From Ahrensia sp. (GTDB lineage: Bacteria > Pseudomonadota > Alphaproteobacteria > Rhizobiales > Rhizobiaceae): a stretch of 44,728 nucleotides of DNA. Position numbers and translations under genes: made by a program. Below the pieces are notes generated by a model, which did no database searches, was not told where the DNA came from, and was given only the letters and a program-made list of their open reading frames with translations. The stretch is from contig JAPPOQ010000010.1 of assembly GCA_028817895.1 (NCBI GenBank), positions 1 through 44,728 on the forward strand, given 5' to 3'. This document shows, in pieces, positions 20,533-29,971 of this stretch. Every line of letters starts with the position of its first letter. Position 1 is the stretch's first letter.

Positions 20533-22317
20533 ATGCATCGTTATCGCAGCCACACTTGTGTTGACCTTCGCGCATCGAATGTCGGCGAAACCACTCGCCT
20601 TTCCGGCTGGGTGCACAGAGTGCGCGACCATGGCGGAGTGCTCTTCATCGATCTGCGCGATCACTATGGCATCACGCAAATTGTGGTGGACCCGGACTCC
20701 AAGGATTTCGCGACGGCTGAACAGCTGCGCTCCGAATGGGTCATCCGTATCGACGGCGAGGTGAAGGCACGTTCCGCCGATACGGTCAATGAGGTGCTGC
20801 CCACCGGTGACGTTGAGGTCTATGCGCGCGAGATCGAAGTGCTCTCCAAAGCCGCCGAACTGCCGCTGCCGGTGTTTGGCGAATTGGACTACCCTGAAGA
20901 TGTGCGGCTGAAATATCGGTTCCTCGATCTGCGCCGGGACACGCTGCACAACAACATCATGAAGCGCATGGCGATCATCGCCGATATGCGCGATCGCATG
21001 ACGAAGGCGGGCTTTTTTGAGTTCTCAACGCCGATCCTCACGGCATCATCGCCGGAGGGCGCGCGCGATTTTCTGGTGCCAAGCCGCATTCACCCGGGCC
21101 AGTTTTACGCGCTTCCGCAGGCGCCTCAGCAATACAAGCAGCTTATCATGATGAGCGGTTTTGACCGCTATTTTCAGATCGCTCCCTGCTTTCGAGACGA
21201 AGACCCACGCGCCGACCGTCTGCCCGGCGAGTTCTATCAACTGGACTTGGAAATGAGCTTTGTGGAGCAGGACGATGTGCTCAACACGATGGAACCGGTG
21301 ATCGGCGACTTGTTTGAAACGTTTGCTGAAGGCAAGCGCGTGAGGCGGGACTGGCCGCGCATTCCCTACAAAGAGGCGATCCGCAAATATGGGACGGACA
21401 AGCCGGATCTGCGCAACCCGATCGAGATGCAGGATGTCTCCCAGCATTTTCGGGGCTCGGGCTTCAAGGTGTTTGCAGGCATTCTGGACGCCGATCCGAA
21501 GCATCAGGTCTGGGCGATTCCCGTCAAAGGCGCCGGCTCGCGCAAGCATTGCGACCGCATGAATGCCTGGGCGCAACAGCAGGGCCAGCCGGGAATGGGA
21601 TATATCTTCTGGCGTGAACTCGACGGCAAATTCGATGCAGCCGGACCAATCGCAAAGAATATCGGAGAGGAGCGCACCGAAGCACTGCGCGAACAGGTCG
21701 GCCTTGATATTGGCGACGCCGTATTCTTCGCTGCCGGAGACCCCGCCAAATTTGCGTCCTTTGCCGGCGATGCGCGCACGCGGGCGGGCGAAGAGGCCGG
21801 GCTGATCGATGAAGACGCCTTCGAATTCTGCTGGATCGTCGATTTTCCATTCTACGAGTGGGACGAGGAGAACAAGAAGGTTGAGTTTGGCCATAACCCG
21901 TTCTCCATGCCGAAAGGTGGATTGGAAGCGCTTGAAAGTGAGGATCCGCTGACCATCGACGCCATGCAATATGACATGGTCTGCAATGGCTATGAGATCG
22001 CCTCCGGCGGCATTCGCAACCATGTGCCCGAAACCATGGTGAAGGCGTTCGAGATCACCGGTCTCGACCAGACCACGGTTGAGGAGCGCTTTGGCGGGCT
22101 TTACCGCGCCTTCCAATATGGTGCGCCGCCCCATGGTGGGATGGCCGCAGGTGTCGATCGCATCGTGATGTTGCTTTGTGGCACCAAGAATTTGCGCGAG
22201 ATCACCATGTTCCCGATGAACCAGCAGGCGAAAGACCTGCTGATGGGCGCTCCGGGAGAAGCCGAACCGTCGCAGTTGAAAGAACTGCATCTGCGGCTGA
22301 ACTTGCCACGGGAATGA
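20533..22317 (+). CDS. aspS: Aspartyl-tRNA synthetase, probably non-discriminating (AspRS/AsxRS)
   Basis: This 594-residue class IIb synthetase has an N-terminal OB anticodon domain, a catalytic core and a bacterial GAD insertion. The start at 20533 ([14 protein letters not shown]) is the family start; an upstream in-frame ATG at 20452 adds 27 non-conserved residues. The anticodon-domain segment [18 protein letters not shown] carries His33 followed by Gly-Gly, where discriminating E. coli AspRS has Leu-Gly-Ser. This His is a known marker of non-discriminating bacterial AspRS. Such an enzyme charges tRNA-Asn with Asp for transamidation by GatCAB, and gatB lies about 9 kb away. C-terminal motif 3 is visible near [13 protein letters not shown]. 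Confidence 0.97.
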   Translation: MHRYRSHTCVDLRASNVGETTRLSGWVHRVRDHGGVLFIDLRDHYGITQIVVDPDSKDFATAEQLRSEWVIRIDGEVKARSADTVNEVLPTGDVEVYAREIEVLSKAAELPLPVFGELDYPEDVRLKYRFLDLRRDTLHNNIMKRMAIIADMRDRMTKAGFFEFSTPILTASSPEGARDFLVPSRIHPGQFYALPQAPQQYKQLIMMSGFDRYFQIAPCFRDEDPRADRLPGEFYQLDLEMSFVEQDDVLNTMEPVIGDLFETFAEGKRVRRDWPRIPYKEAIRKYGTDKPDLRNPIEMQDVSQHFRGSGFKVFAGILDADPKHQVWAIPVKGAGSRKHCDRMNAWAQQQGQPGMGYIFWRELDGKFDAAGPIAKNIGEERTEALREQVGLDIGDAVFFAAGDPAKFASFAGDARTRAGEEAGLIDEDAFEFCWIVDFPFYEWDEENKKVEFGHNPFSMPKGGLEALESEDPLTIDAMQYDMVCNGYEIASGGIRNHVPETMVKAFEITGLDQTTVEERFGGLYRAFQYGAPPHGGMAAGVDRIVMLLCGTKNLREITMFPMNQQAKDLLMGAPGEAEPSQLKELHLRLNLPRE

Positions 22318-22322
22318 GGGCT

Positions 22323-22622
22323 TCAGGGCCGAATTTTTGGCCTTGCCCTTCTTTTGACAGTCTCCAGCGCCTGTGCGGCAGATTGATGAATGGGCAACTC
22401 GTTGGCCCATTCCACGTCGCTCCGCGTGACTCCGATATCGTCGAGCAAATCGTCGTCCAGCAAGAGCAATTGCCGAAATGCCAGACGGTCTATCTGCGCC
22501 TGACGATAGCGGCGGCGTCGAATAAGGAGCTTGCAAAAGATTTGGCGCAACTTGTTTACGACGCGAAGTGCGAAAAAAAGAATGCTTGGTGATCTGCAAT
22601 CGCCTGTCAGCTGGTGTGTCAT
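22323..22622 (-). CDS. Small DUF1127-domain protein
   Basis: This 99-residue basic protein ends in a DUF1127 motif: RLAFRQLLLLDDDLLDDIGV followed by TRSDVEWANELP. DUF1127 proteins are small, Arg-rich regulators; some alphaproteobacterial members bind RNA or affect phosphate and carbon metabolism. The start at 22622 is chosen because GGGAGAGG lies just upstream; the longer frame to 22661 has no ribosome binding site. The N-terminal part (RVVNKLRQIFCKLLIRRRR) is an extension compared with the 45-50-residue minimal members. It converges on aspS with 5 nt between the stops and is divergent from the LysR gene. Confidence 0.8.
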   Translation of the reverse strand: MTHQLTGDCRSPSILFFALRVVNKLRQIFCKLLIRRRRYRQAQIDRLAFRQLLLLDDDLLDDIGVTRSDVEWANELPIHQSAAQALETVKRRARPKIRP

Positions 22623-22747
22623 GACGCCTCTCCCTATTGCGATAATTGGTTTCCGCGCCATGGTGTGCGTTTGACTTAAATCAATCAAACGAATAGCATT
22701 GATATTATCTATCAGCATGGTTGATAGTAAATTTGGAGAGATCGCGT

Positions 22748-23650
22748 ATGTATGAAAGTACCCGGACCCCATTGATTGAGCTGGAACTGCTCAAGACGCT
22801 CATTGCGATAACGGAAACAGGAAATTTCTCAGCGGCAGCGGACGCTGTTTCTCGAACGCCATCGGCGGTATCCATGCAGGTTAAGCGTATCGAGGAGTTG
22901 CTTGGTCGCCCGATCTTCATTCGCGAGCCGCGTAGCGTGAAGCTCAACGAGGATGGTGAGATTTTGGTCGCGCACGCCCGACGCATGCTGGCGCTGAATG
23001 CTGATACGGTTGCAAAGTTTGTTTCGCCGGAAATGACTGGCATTGTGCGGCTCGGGGCGATCGATCATGCAGCCGAGACTGTTCTTCCAACCGTTCTGCG
23101 TGATTTTGCATGCTGTAGACCACGGATTCGGGTGGATGTCTTGGTCGAAAATTCGTTGGAGCAGCAGGCGGCCATGCGGCGCGGCGAGTTAGATGTCGCG
23201 ATTATCGTTTGCCGGGGCGAAATTTCTGACGGCATGCGAGTCGAGCCCCTTTTTTCCGAACGTTTGGTCTGGGCCGGGCTGAAGGGTGGCATCGCCGCCG
23301 AGCAGACTCCGCTTCCGGTATCTGTCTGGGAAGAGGGATGTGTTTGGCGCAGCAAAGCTATTGAAGGACTCGAAAAACAGAACCGGGACTACCGCATAAC
23401 CTTCAAGAGCCCGCATCTGGCCGGCCAGAAAGCTGGCCTGCGTGCCGATCTTGCCATCGCTCCGCTGCCACTTTCCTCATGTGACGGCGAAATCGTGCCG
23501 ATTGGAAGCACACATGATCTGCCGGCGCTTGATGATTATTCGATGGGCATGATGATACGCCCTCATGCGAAGCCTCATGTGCTCGCTGTTGCGGATGCGC
23601 TACGCGCCAACGCATTGCCCGTCGCCACGGGTCATTCCGTTGCAGCGTAG
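22748..23650 (+). CDS. LysR-family transcriptional regulator
   Basis: This 300-residue protein has an N-terminal winged helix (LKTLIAITETGNFSAAADAV, recognition part TPSAVSMQVKRIEELLG) and a periplasmic-binding-like effector domain from about residue 95. The ATG at 22748 has GGAGAG 7 nt upstream; an in-frame TTG at 22721 is less likely. It precedes the LysE-family exporter on the same strand by 96 nt, the classic regulator-exporter pairing, although LysR regulators usually face their target divergently. The divergent neighbour here is the DUF1127 gene, which could also be a target. The ligand is unknown. Confidence 0.93.
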   Translation: MYESTRTPLIELELLKTLIAITETGNFSAAADAVSRTPSAVSMQVKRIEELLGRPIFIREPRSVKLNEDGEILVAHARRMLALNADTVAKFVSPEMTGIVRLGAIDHAAETVLPTVLRDFACCRPRIRVDVLVENSLEQQAAMRRGELDVAIIVCRGEISDGMRVEPLFSERLVWAGLKGGIAAEQTPLPVSVWEEGCVWRSKAIEGLEKQNRDYRITFKSPHLAGQKAGLRADLAIAPLPLSSCDGEIVPIGSTHDLPALDDYSMGMMIRPHAKPHVLAVADALRANALPVATGHSVAA

Positions 23651-23746
23651 TGCTCTTAGTGGGCCGACTATCTTTGAGATTGCTTGTATTCAAACCGTGT
23701 GGGCTGTGAAATGGTGCTGCCTGTTTTGAATGCCCGCTGAGCGTAC

Positions 23747-24346
23747 ATGCTCACCTTTCTCACCGCGATTTTCTTTCTGTTGATCACACCTGGTCCCGGC
23801 GTCCTGTCGCTCGCGGGCGTTGGGTCTGCCTTTGGCTACCGCGCGGGCTGGGCCTATGGAACCGGTCTTTTCGTCGGCTCCAACATGGTCATGGTCGCCG
23901 CCGCGGCAGGGCTTGCGGCTTTGTTTTTAGCGAATGAGAATCTGCGCTTTGCCTTCACTGTTCTGTCGACGGCCTATCTGCTGTACCTGGCGGCGAGAAT
24001 TGCCTTTGCCGGGTCAAAGATCGCCTTCATCGAGTCCAGCGCACCTCCTGGATTCTGGGGCGGCATTGCGTTGCAAGCGATAAACCCGAAAGCCTATGCG
24101 GTGGGAACTTTCGTGTTCTCGAACTTTCCGATCTGGCCAACCAATTTTGGCGTCGAAGTCGTGCTCAAGCTGGTGTTGTTGAATGCGATCTGGATACCAA
24201 TTCACATCGCCTGGATGGCGGCAGGTGTAACCATCAACCGACTCGACCTTCAACGCAGAACGCAAATGGCGATCAACATTGCCATGGCACTGGCAATGTT
24301 GATCGTTGTGGGCTTGGCGGTCGCGTCCTCCCTGTTTGCAGGATAG
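23747..24346 (+). CDS. LysE/RhtB-family amino-acid exporter
   Basis: This 199-residue inner-membrane protein has about six hydrophobic helices. The family motif near the N-terminus is FFLLITPGPGVLSLAGVG, with the glycine-rich second helix (GYRAGWAYGTGLFVGSN) and the mid-protein ALQAINPKAYAVG. Members export amino acids or related metabolites with proton antiport. It follows the LysR gene by 96 nt and is likely regulated by it, by context only. The substrate cannot be told from sequence. The stop is 13 nt from the convergent 24360-25841 gene. Confidence 0.9.
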   Translation: MLTFLTAIFFLLITPGPGVLSLAGVGSAFGYRAGWAYGTGLFVGSNMVMVAAAAGLAALFLANENLRFAFTVLSTAYLLYLAARIAFAGSKIAFIESSAPPGFWGGIALQAINPKAYAVGTFVFSNFPIWPTNFGVEVVLKLVLLNAIWIPIHIAWMAAGVTINRLDLQRRTQMAINIAMALAMLIVVGLAVASSLFAG

Positions 24347-24359
24347 ACGCGATGTTGGA

Positions 24360-25841
24360 TCAGTTGGCTGAAACTTGAGCGTTGAGCAATTCCGGTATTT
24401 GTGTCGGGTTGCTCTGGCTTGTGGAAATGATGTCCAGCACAGAGACGGGCTGTGAAGGATTGGCTTCAACCGTCAGAGTTCCTTTTTCGGTAAGGAATTT
24501 TCCGACCGCCTGAGAGACCATTTCGGTGAATTGCGGCATGCCAAGACTCCCCATGGCCATGCCGATCATCAGCGGTGCGCCCTGTGCGAGTTGGTCACCG
24601 GTCGTCCCCATTTGCTGAGCTTGAAGGTCGAGCAGTTTCCCGGTCAACGACCGGTCTGTCAGCGCGATCTTCAGCGCGTCCACCTTGATCTTTGAAAGCT
24701 CCGGCAACATCGCCATGAAGGCCTGATCCGGGGGGACCTGTCCGCCACCACCCGCGCTGATCTCGTTGATTTTTTGTGCAACTTCCTTCGTGTAGCCTGA
24801 AAAGGCGTATGCGATTGCCAGATCAAACATGTCGGCAACGTTCAATTGGAGGTCGTCGCTAACAATTCGTCCTGTCTCAGGGTTGTAGGACCCCGATCCG
24901 GCAAGCGAAGCGCGAACCTCGCTGTAGCCGAGTCGTTCCATCTGCGCGCGGGCTTGCGGGTCGGGAATCGTCGTCAGATCAACCACCACATCGGTGATGC
25001 TGCTCCGCGAATTGATCGTTCCGTCAGCCGCTGTTGGCTCGACGACAACGGTCATTCCAGCCATGGTGACGACGTCTTTCTGCTCTGCATTGAACGCCAG
25101 GTTGGACATTTCCAGCGTTTCGACCGGGCGGATCCAGACGTCGAAATCTGCCGATGGCGATGTGGGTATGTTGGCTCCCTTCACATCGAGGCCACCGAGC
25201 TTGACCAACCCATCCTTATTTCCCGCTTCGAAGCCTGAAACGGTGAAAGACTGAAAAGTCAGCGGTGCAGCCGGGTCTCCTTCAGCATTGGCCCGTTCGC
25301 CATAGCGCCAATCCAAGGGGATATCCGCATTGCTCAGACTTAGTTCCTGGAGCGTCAAACCGACGTCGCCCGCGTCTGATTTCACGCCTGCAATATTCAA
25401 GGCCCCGAACTTGACGCGTCGCGTCAGCATTTCCCGCTTGAAGCCACCCGCCCAATCCGCAAACGGCACGTCAGAATTGCCGGCCGTCAAGCTGGCCATT
25501 GTCCAACTGCCCTGTCCCGGCGCCGTTCCCGATGCGTTGCTGATGCTCAACGCATCAAAGACGATGCGATTGTCGTCCAGTTCTTTCAGGCCCTCAAAGG
25601 TGAGCGTATCGACCGTAACCTTGTAGTCGCGTTGCGTCGTGATGGTCACGCCATTCAGTGTGAAGGAATCGGATGATTGTTCCGCAACCGTTTCCCAAGT
25701 CATCTTGACCGAAGAGAGTTGCGGCTGCGCCAGCCATTTGTCGAGCAGCGCTTTGCCCTCAGCAGCATGCAGTGGGGTCGTGAGGCATGCGGCTGAGAGA
25801 AGCAGCGCCGAGGCGGTGAAACGTTTCGCGGTTGCAAGCAT
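24360..25841 (-). CDS. Large exported protein of unknown function
   Basis: This 493-residue protein starts MLATAKRFTASALLLSAACL and has a signal peptide ending near PLHAAEG; the open frame reaches further upstream, but those 58 residues look non-coding. The mature protein is mostly beta-like with many short alternating segments (LGGLDVKGANIP, LTLQELSLSNADIP) and repeats of a pattern in which Ile/Leu strands end in small polar turns. This suggests an elongated beta-structure, possibly AsmA- or DUF945-like. A Gly/Gln-rich stretch (SAGGGGQVPPDQ) separates a C-terminal helical part. It is divergent from parC (152-nt spacer). A periplasmic or outer-membrane-associated place is an inference; there is no confident family. 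Confidence 0.8.
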   Translation of the reverse strand: MLATAKRFTASALLLSAACLTTPLHAAEGKALLDKWLAQPQLSSVKMTWETVAEQSSDSFTLNGVTITTQRDYKVTVDTLTFEGLKELDDNRIVFDALSISNASGTAPGQGSWTMASLTAGNSDVPFADWAGGFKREMLTRRVKFGALNIAGVKSDAGDVGLTLQELSLSNADIPLDWRYGERANAEGDPAAPLTFQSFTVSGFEAGNKDGLVKLGGLDVKGANIPTSPSADFDVWIRPVETLEMSNLAFNAEQKDVVTMAGMTVVVEPTAADGTINSRSSITDVVVDLTTIPDPQARAQMERLGYSEVRASLAGSGSYNPETGRIVSDDLQLNVADMFDLAIAYAFSGYTKEVAQKINEISAGGGGQVPPDQAFMAMLPELSKIKVDALKIALTDRSLTGKLLDLQAQQMGTTGDQLAQGAPLMIGMAMGSLGMPQFTEMVSQAVGKFLTEKGTLTVEANPSQPVSVLDIISTSQSNPTQIPELLNAQVSAN

Positions 25842-25993
25842 GTCGGGGTTGGCTTTCGGTGTTCTCGTTGATTCATGGGTATCATAAGCAGCCAACAAAG
25901 CAGCGAAAGTGCGAAATCGCACCTTCTGACCGCCCAAATGGTTGTGAAAGTTGCCAGCTTGTTCGCCCGGCTTGAAAACGCTATCGCGCCAGC

Positions 25994-28288
25994 ATGGGCA
26001 AAGAGACACCACCACCTGACGATTCGGGCAGCGACGATGGCAGCGGCGGCATCACGCCAGTTGACCTGAAGGAGGCGCTTGAGGAGCGATACCTCGCCTA
26101 CGCGCTTTCCACGATCATGGGCCGGGCCCTGCCGGATGTCCGCGACGGCATGAAGCCTGTTCATCGTCGCATTCTGCATGCGATGCGGCTGTTGCGGCTT
26201 AGTCCGGATGCGGCCTTTGCCAAATGTGCGCGCATCGTTGGCGATGTTATGGGTAAGTTTCACCCGCATGGCGACCAGGCGATTTACGACGCATTGGTGC
26301 GGCTGAGCCAGGATTTCGCGGTGCGCTATCCGTTGGTCGATGGGCAGGGCAATTTCGGCAATATTGACGGCGATAACCCAGCCGCCATGCGCTACACGGA
26401 AGCACGCATGACGCTGGCTGCCACCGAATTGCTGACCGGCATCACGGAAGACGCGGTCGATTTTCGTGCCACCTACAATGAGGAAGACGAAGAGCCGGTA
26501 GTTTTGCCCGGTGCGTTTCCCAATCTGCTGGCCAATGGCGCGGCGGGCATTGCCGTCGGCATGGCCACCAACATTCCGCCGCACAATGCTGCCGAATTAT
26601 GCGACGCGGCGCTACATCTCATCAAACATCCCAATGCCAGCTTTGAGAAATTGCTGGAATTCGTGCCGGGGCCGGATTTTCCCACCGGCGGTGTGATTGT
26701 CGAACCGCGCGAAGCCATTCTTGAGGCCTACAAGACCGGCAAGGGCGGTTTTCGCACCCGCGCAAAATGGGAACGCGAAGATTTGGGGCGCGGCCAGTGG
26801 CAGATCGTTGTCACCGAAATTCCGTATCAGGTGGGAAAATCGAAGCTGATCGAAAAGATCGCTGAGATGCTGCTGGCCAAGAAACTGCCGCTACTAGGCG
26901 ACATCAACGATGAAAGCGCGGAGGACATTCGCCTCGTCATTGAGCCGAAAAGCCGCTCTGTTGATCCCCAATTGCTGATGGAACAGCTGTTCCGCGCGAC
27001 CGATCTGGAAAGCCGCTTTCCGCTGAACATGAACGTTCTTGATGGTGGCAAGGTACCCCGCGTGATGGATCTGCGTGCTGTGCTTCGGGCCTGGCTCGAT
27101 CACCGCAAGGAAGTTCTGATCCGCCGGTCCCGGCATCGGCTGGCGCAGATCGAAAAGCGGCTCGAAATCCTTGGCGGTTATCTCGTTGCTTTTTTGAACA
27201 TCGATGAGGTGATCCGTATCATCAGAACCGAGGATCACCCGAAGGAAGCGTTGATCGCGCGTTTTTCGATCACCGATGTTCAGGCCGAAGCGATCCTGAA
27301 CCTGCGCTTGCGGCGTCTGCACAAGCTGGAAGAGATCGAAATCCGAACCGAGGAATCGAACCTTCGCGAAGAGAAGGCGGGCATTGAAGCTCTGCTCGGC
27401 AACGAAGATCGCCAATGGAAAACGGTCGCATGGGAGGTTGGCGAAACGAAGAAGAAGTTCGGCAAGGACACCGATCTGGGCGCACGCCGCACCACTTTCG
27501 CCGAGCCGATCGAGATCGACATGGAGGCGGTTGCCGAAGCCATGATCGAGCGCGAGCCGATCACGGTGGTCTTGTCGCAAAAGGGCTGGATACGCGCGAT
27601 GAAGGGGCACATGGCCGATTTCGCGTCGCTCTCATTCAAGGAAGGGGACGGTTTGAAAGCGGCCTTCCACGCGCAGACGACCGATCGCATTTTGCTGCTC
27701 TCCACGGCTGGCAAGGTCTACACGCTTGGTGCGGACAAACTGCCCGGCGGACGCGGCCACGGCGAGCCCCTTCGCATCATGGTCGATATGGACAATGATG
27801 CCGACATTGTTTGCGCCTTCATCCATGTTGCGGGCCGCAAGCGGTTGCTCGCGAGCACTGCTGGAAACGGTTTTGCTGCGGCGGAAGCCGACATGATCGC
27901 TAACACCCGCAAGGGCAAGCAGGTGCTCAACGTCAAAATGCCGGATGAAGCGTTGCTATGCGTTCCGGCCGGCGGCGGAGAAGGTGATGAAGCGCCGTCT
28001 CACCTTGCCGTTGTTGGCGAGAACCGCAAGCTGCTTGTGTTCCCAATCGAGCAAGTGCCGGAAATGGGCCGTGGCAAGGGCGTGCGGCTGCAAAAATACA
28101 AGGATGGCGGCATCAAGGATGCGCGCGCCTTCGACATGTCCGCCGGCTTGACCTGGACCGATGGCGGTGGCCGCACGCATATCAGAAGCGCGGACGATCT
28201 GGCTGAATATGTAGGCGAGCGCGCACAGGCCGGGCGGATGGTGCCGAAAGGCTTCCCGGCCAGCGGCACCTTCGCGCCCCGCTCATAG
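25994..28288 (+). CDS. parC: DNA topoisomerase IV subunit A
   Basis: This is the breakage-reunion subunit of topoisomerase IV, which decatenates chromosomes. The 764-residue length suits ParC and is shorter than GyrA. The active-site tyrosine is Tyr134 in [10 protein letters not shown]. The quinolone-determining region reads [20 protein letters not shown]. The C-terminal part contains degenerate beta-pinwheel blades ([29 protein letters not shown]), fewer than in GyrA and without a clear GyrA-box. The N-terminus has a short acidic Gly/Ser leader ([19 protein letters not shown]). The 3' end overlaps the convergent carboxymuconolactone decarboxylase-like gene by 6 nt. Confidence 0.96.
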   Translation: MGKETPPPDDSGSDDGSGGITPVDLKEALEERYLAYALSTIMGRALPDVRDGMKPVHRRILHAMRLLRLSPDAAFAKCARIVGDVMGKFHPHGDQAIYDALVRLSQDFAVRYPLVDGQGNFGNIDGDNPAAMRYTEARMTLAATELLTGITEDAVDFRATYNEEDEEPVVLPGAFPNLLANGAAGIAVGMATNIPPHNAAELCDAALHLIKHPNASFEKLLEFVPGPDFPTGGVIVEPREAILEAYKTGKGGFRTRAKWEREDLGRGQWQIVVTEIPYQVGKSKLIEKIAEMLLAKKLPLLGDINDESAEDIRLVIEPKSRSVDPQLLMEQLFRATDLESRFPLNMNVLDGGKVPRVMDLRAVLRAWLDHRKEVLIRRSRHRLAQIEKRLEILGGYLVAFLNIDEVIRIIRTEDHPKEALIARFSITDVQAEAILNLRLRRLHKLEEIEIRTEESNLREEKAGIEALLGNEDRQWKTVAWEVGETKKKFGKDTDLGARRTTFAEPIEIDMEAVAEAMIEREPITVVLSQKGWIRAMKGHMADFASLSFKEGDGLKAAFHAQTTDRILLLSTAGKVYTLGADKLPGGRGHGEPLRIMVDMDNDADIVCAFIHVAGRKRLLASTAGNGFAAAEADMIANTRKGKQVLNVKMPDEALLCVPAGGGEGDEAPSHLAVVGENRKLLVFPIEQVPEMGRGKGVRLQKYKDGGIKDARAFDMSAGLTWTDGGGRTHIRSADDLAEYVGERAQAGRMVPKGFPASGTFAPRS

Positions 28289-28678
28289 CTGGCCGGCTTC
28301 CTCCAGCACCTTTCTGGCCGAACGAAAGCACTCCAGGCTCTGCGGCACACCGCAATAGATGCCGATGACGTGGATGATCGCGCGGATTTCCTCCTTGGTC
28401 ACCCCATTGTTGAGTGCACCGCGGCAGTGCAGCTCCCACTCTGTCATTTTGCCCAGTGCGCCGATCATCGCGAGGTTCATCATGGACCGCGTCTTGGCGT
28501 CGATAACGTCATCGCCCCAACCAAAGCCCCAGCACCATGCGGTCATTGCTTGCTGAAATGGCATTGTAAACTCGTCCGCATTGGCGATTGTCTTTTCAAC
28601 ATAGTCCGCGCCAAGCGTTGATTTGCGCTGTTCCAGACCTTTCAAGAACAGATCCTCGTCAAATGTATTCGTTGTCAT
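28283..28678 (-). CDS. Carboxymuconolactone decarboxylase family protein
   Basis: This 131-residue all-helical protein of the CMD/AhpD-like superfamily has a core running from [18 protein letters not shown] through [19 protein letters not shown]. The pattern resembles gamma-carboxymuconolactone decarboxylases more than AhpD, as no CxxC is present. The start at 28678 has GGGAGAGG 5 nt upstream and is preferred to a longer frame. It converges on parC with a 6-nt overlap and is divergent from the Ldh-family gene (114-nt spacer). No protocatechuate genes are seen nearby, so a beta-ketoadipate role is not supported by context. Confidence 0.87.
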   Translation of the reverse strand: MTTNTFDEDLFLKGLEQRKSTLGADYVEKTIANADEFTMPFQQAMTAWCWGFGWGDDVIDAKTRSMMNLAMIGALGKMTEWELHCRGALNNGVTKEEIRAIIHVIGIYCGVPQSLECFRSARKVLEEAGQL

Positions 28679-28792
28679 GCTTGCCTCTCCCAAAGTCGGC
28701 GCTGAGTGTTGGCACCGAGCTTGCCCGTTGCGAAGTGGCGACGCAATCTGGTTGGAAACTATGGCCACAAGGTCAGCAGGACGGGGATTTGA

Positions 28793-29881
28793 ATGAGCAA
28801 GACCTATTCATCGGCGTCATTGAAAGTCTTCGCCCATGCCGTGTTGCGCGGTTTTGGGTGCGATGAAAATGAGGCCGACATCGTTGCCGATCATCTGGTG
28901 GAGGCCAATCTCGCGGGTCATGATTCACACGGTATCGGCGTCCTGCCCATGTATGGCGACCGCGTGGCAGCCGGGCATCTGAAACCCAGTCAAACGCCGG
29001 TTTTGAATGATCCGATCGGCGCGATCAGCGTTGTGGACGCCCGACAGGGTTTCGGTCACCGTATGGCGCTTCTGGCGATCGACCATGCGATGAAAACACT
29101 GCCGCAGCACAAAGTGGCGGTTCTGGCCATGCGCAATTCCGGTCATGTCTCACGACTGGGCACTTACAGCGAATATTGTGCGGCGCGGGGCTGTGTCTCG
29201 CTGCATATGGTCAATGTGACCGGTCATCCGCCGCTGGTTGCGCCTTTTGGGGCACGGAGACCGGGATTTTCCACCAACCCGATTTCTATCGCCATGCCGG
29301 GCCATGGCGAACGGGAAGGGCAGCCGCACCCAATGCTCGACATGGCAACGTCCACCATCGCTTTCGGCAAGGTTCGCGTTGCCGACAATGAAGGCAAACA
29401 GGTTCCGCCGGGTACTCTGGTGGACGAGGAGGGTGTGGAGACGCGCGATCCAGCACCTATGGCGCGCGAGCGCATCGGCGCGTTGCAGGCCTTTGGCGGC
29501 CACAAGGGATCCGGGCTTGGCGTGTTCATTGAACTTCTGACCGGCGCGCTTGCGGGCAATGGCACGGTGGCGAGCGCGGAAGATCGACCGCATATGGTCA
29601 TCAACACGCTGTTTTCGATCATTCTCGCCCCTTCAGCCTTCGATGATCCGGCGCATATCGCGGAGCGAACCGAAACCTACTATGACTATGTGCGCGCTTT
29701 GGATCCGGCCAAAGGTGTTGCGCAGGTTTTGATGCCGGGCGATCCGGAAAATATCAGCCGCGCCGAGCGTCACGCCAGCGGAATTCCTGTCGATGATGAG
29801 ACCATTCGCCAGATCATTGCGACCGGAGCCGCATTTGGTGTTGAGGAACACGAGCTTAAGGCACTGCTTCAGACCGTCTGA
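28793..29881 (+). CDS. Ldh-family (malate/L-lactate type) NAD(P)-dependent oxidoreductase
   Basis: This 362-residue protein belongs to the malate/L-lactate/ureidoglycolate dehydrogenase superfamily (Ldh_2), which has a fold distinct from classical MDH. The signature HDSHGIG supplies the catalytic His region. Other family blocks are MRNSGHVSRLGTYSEYCA, GFSTNPISIAMPG, MLDMATSTIAFGKVR and FGGHKGSGLGVFIELL. Substrates in the family vary (malate, sulfolactate, delta-piperideine-2-carboxylate and others). No neighbour settles which one applies here. It lies 90 nt upstream of gatB. Confidence 0.92.
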   Translation: MSKTYSSASLKVFAHAVLRGFGCDENEADIVADHLVEANLAGHDSHGIGVLPMYGDRVAAGHLKPSQTPVLNDPIGAISVVDARQGFGHRMALLAIDHAMKTLPQHKVAVLAMRNSGHVSRLGTYSEYCAARGCVSLHMVNVTGHPPLVAPFGARRPGFSTNPISIAMPGHGEREGQPHPMLDMATSTIAFGKVRVADNEGKQVPPGTLVDEEGVETRDPAPMARERIGALQAFGGHKGSGLGVFIELLTGALAGNGTVASAEDRPHMVINTLFSIILAPSAFDDPAHIAERTETYYDYVRALDPAKGVAQVLMPGDPENISRAERHASGIPVDDETIRQIIATGAAFGVEEHELKALLQTV

Positions 29882-29971
29882 TGCCGTATTGGAAGGCCTC
29901 GCGGCGCTTGTCATGATACCGGAAACGCTCTAGCCAACACACAGAACTCCAACGCGCTTCTTTCGTGATCC

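Noticed and set aside
21046-22599. 517-residue minus-strand open frame opposite aspS
   Set aside because: Antisense shadow of aspS with no recognisable domain; it also runs through the DUF1127 gene in another frame.
28283-28678. Beta-ketoadipate pathway role for the carboxymuconolactone decarboxylase-like gene
   Set aside because: No pca genes lie in the window; family membership alone does not support that pathway.
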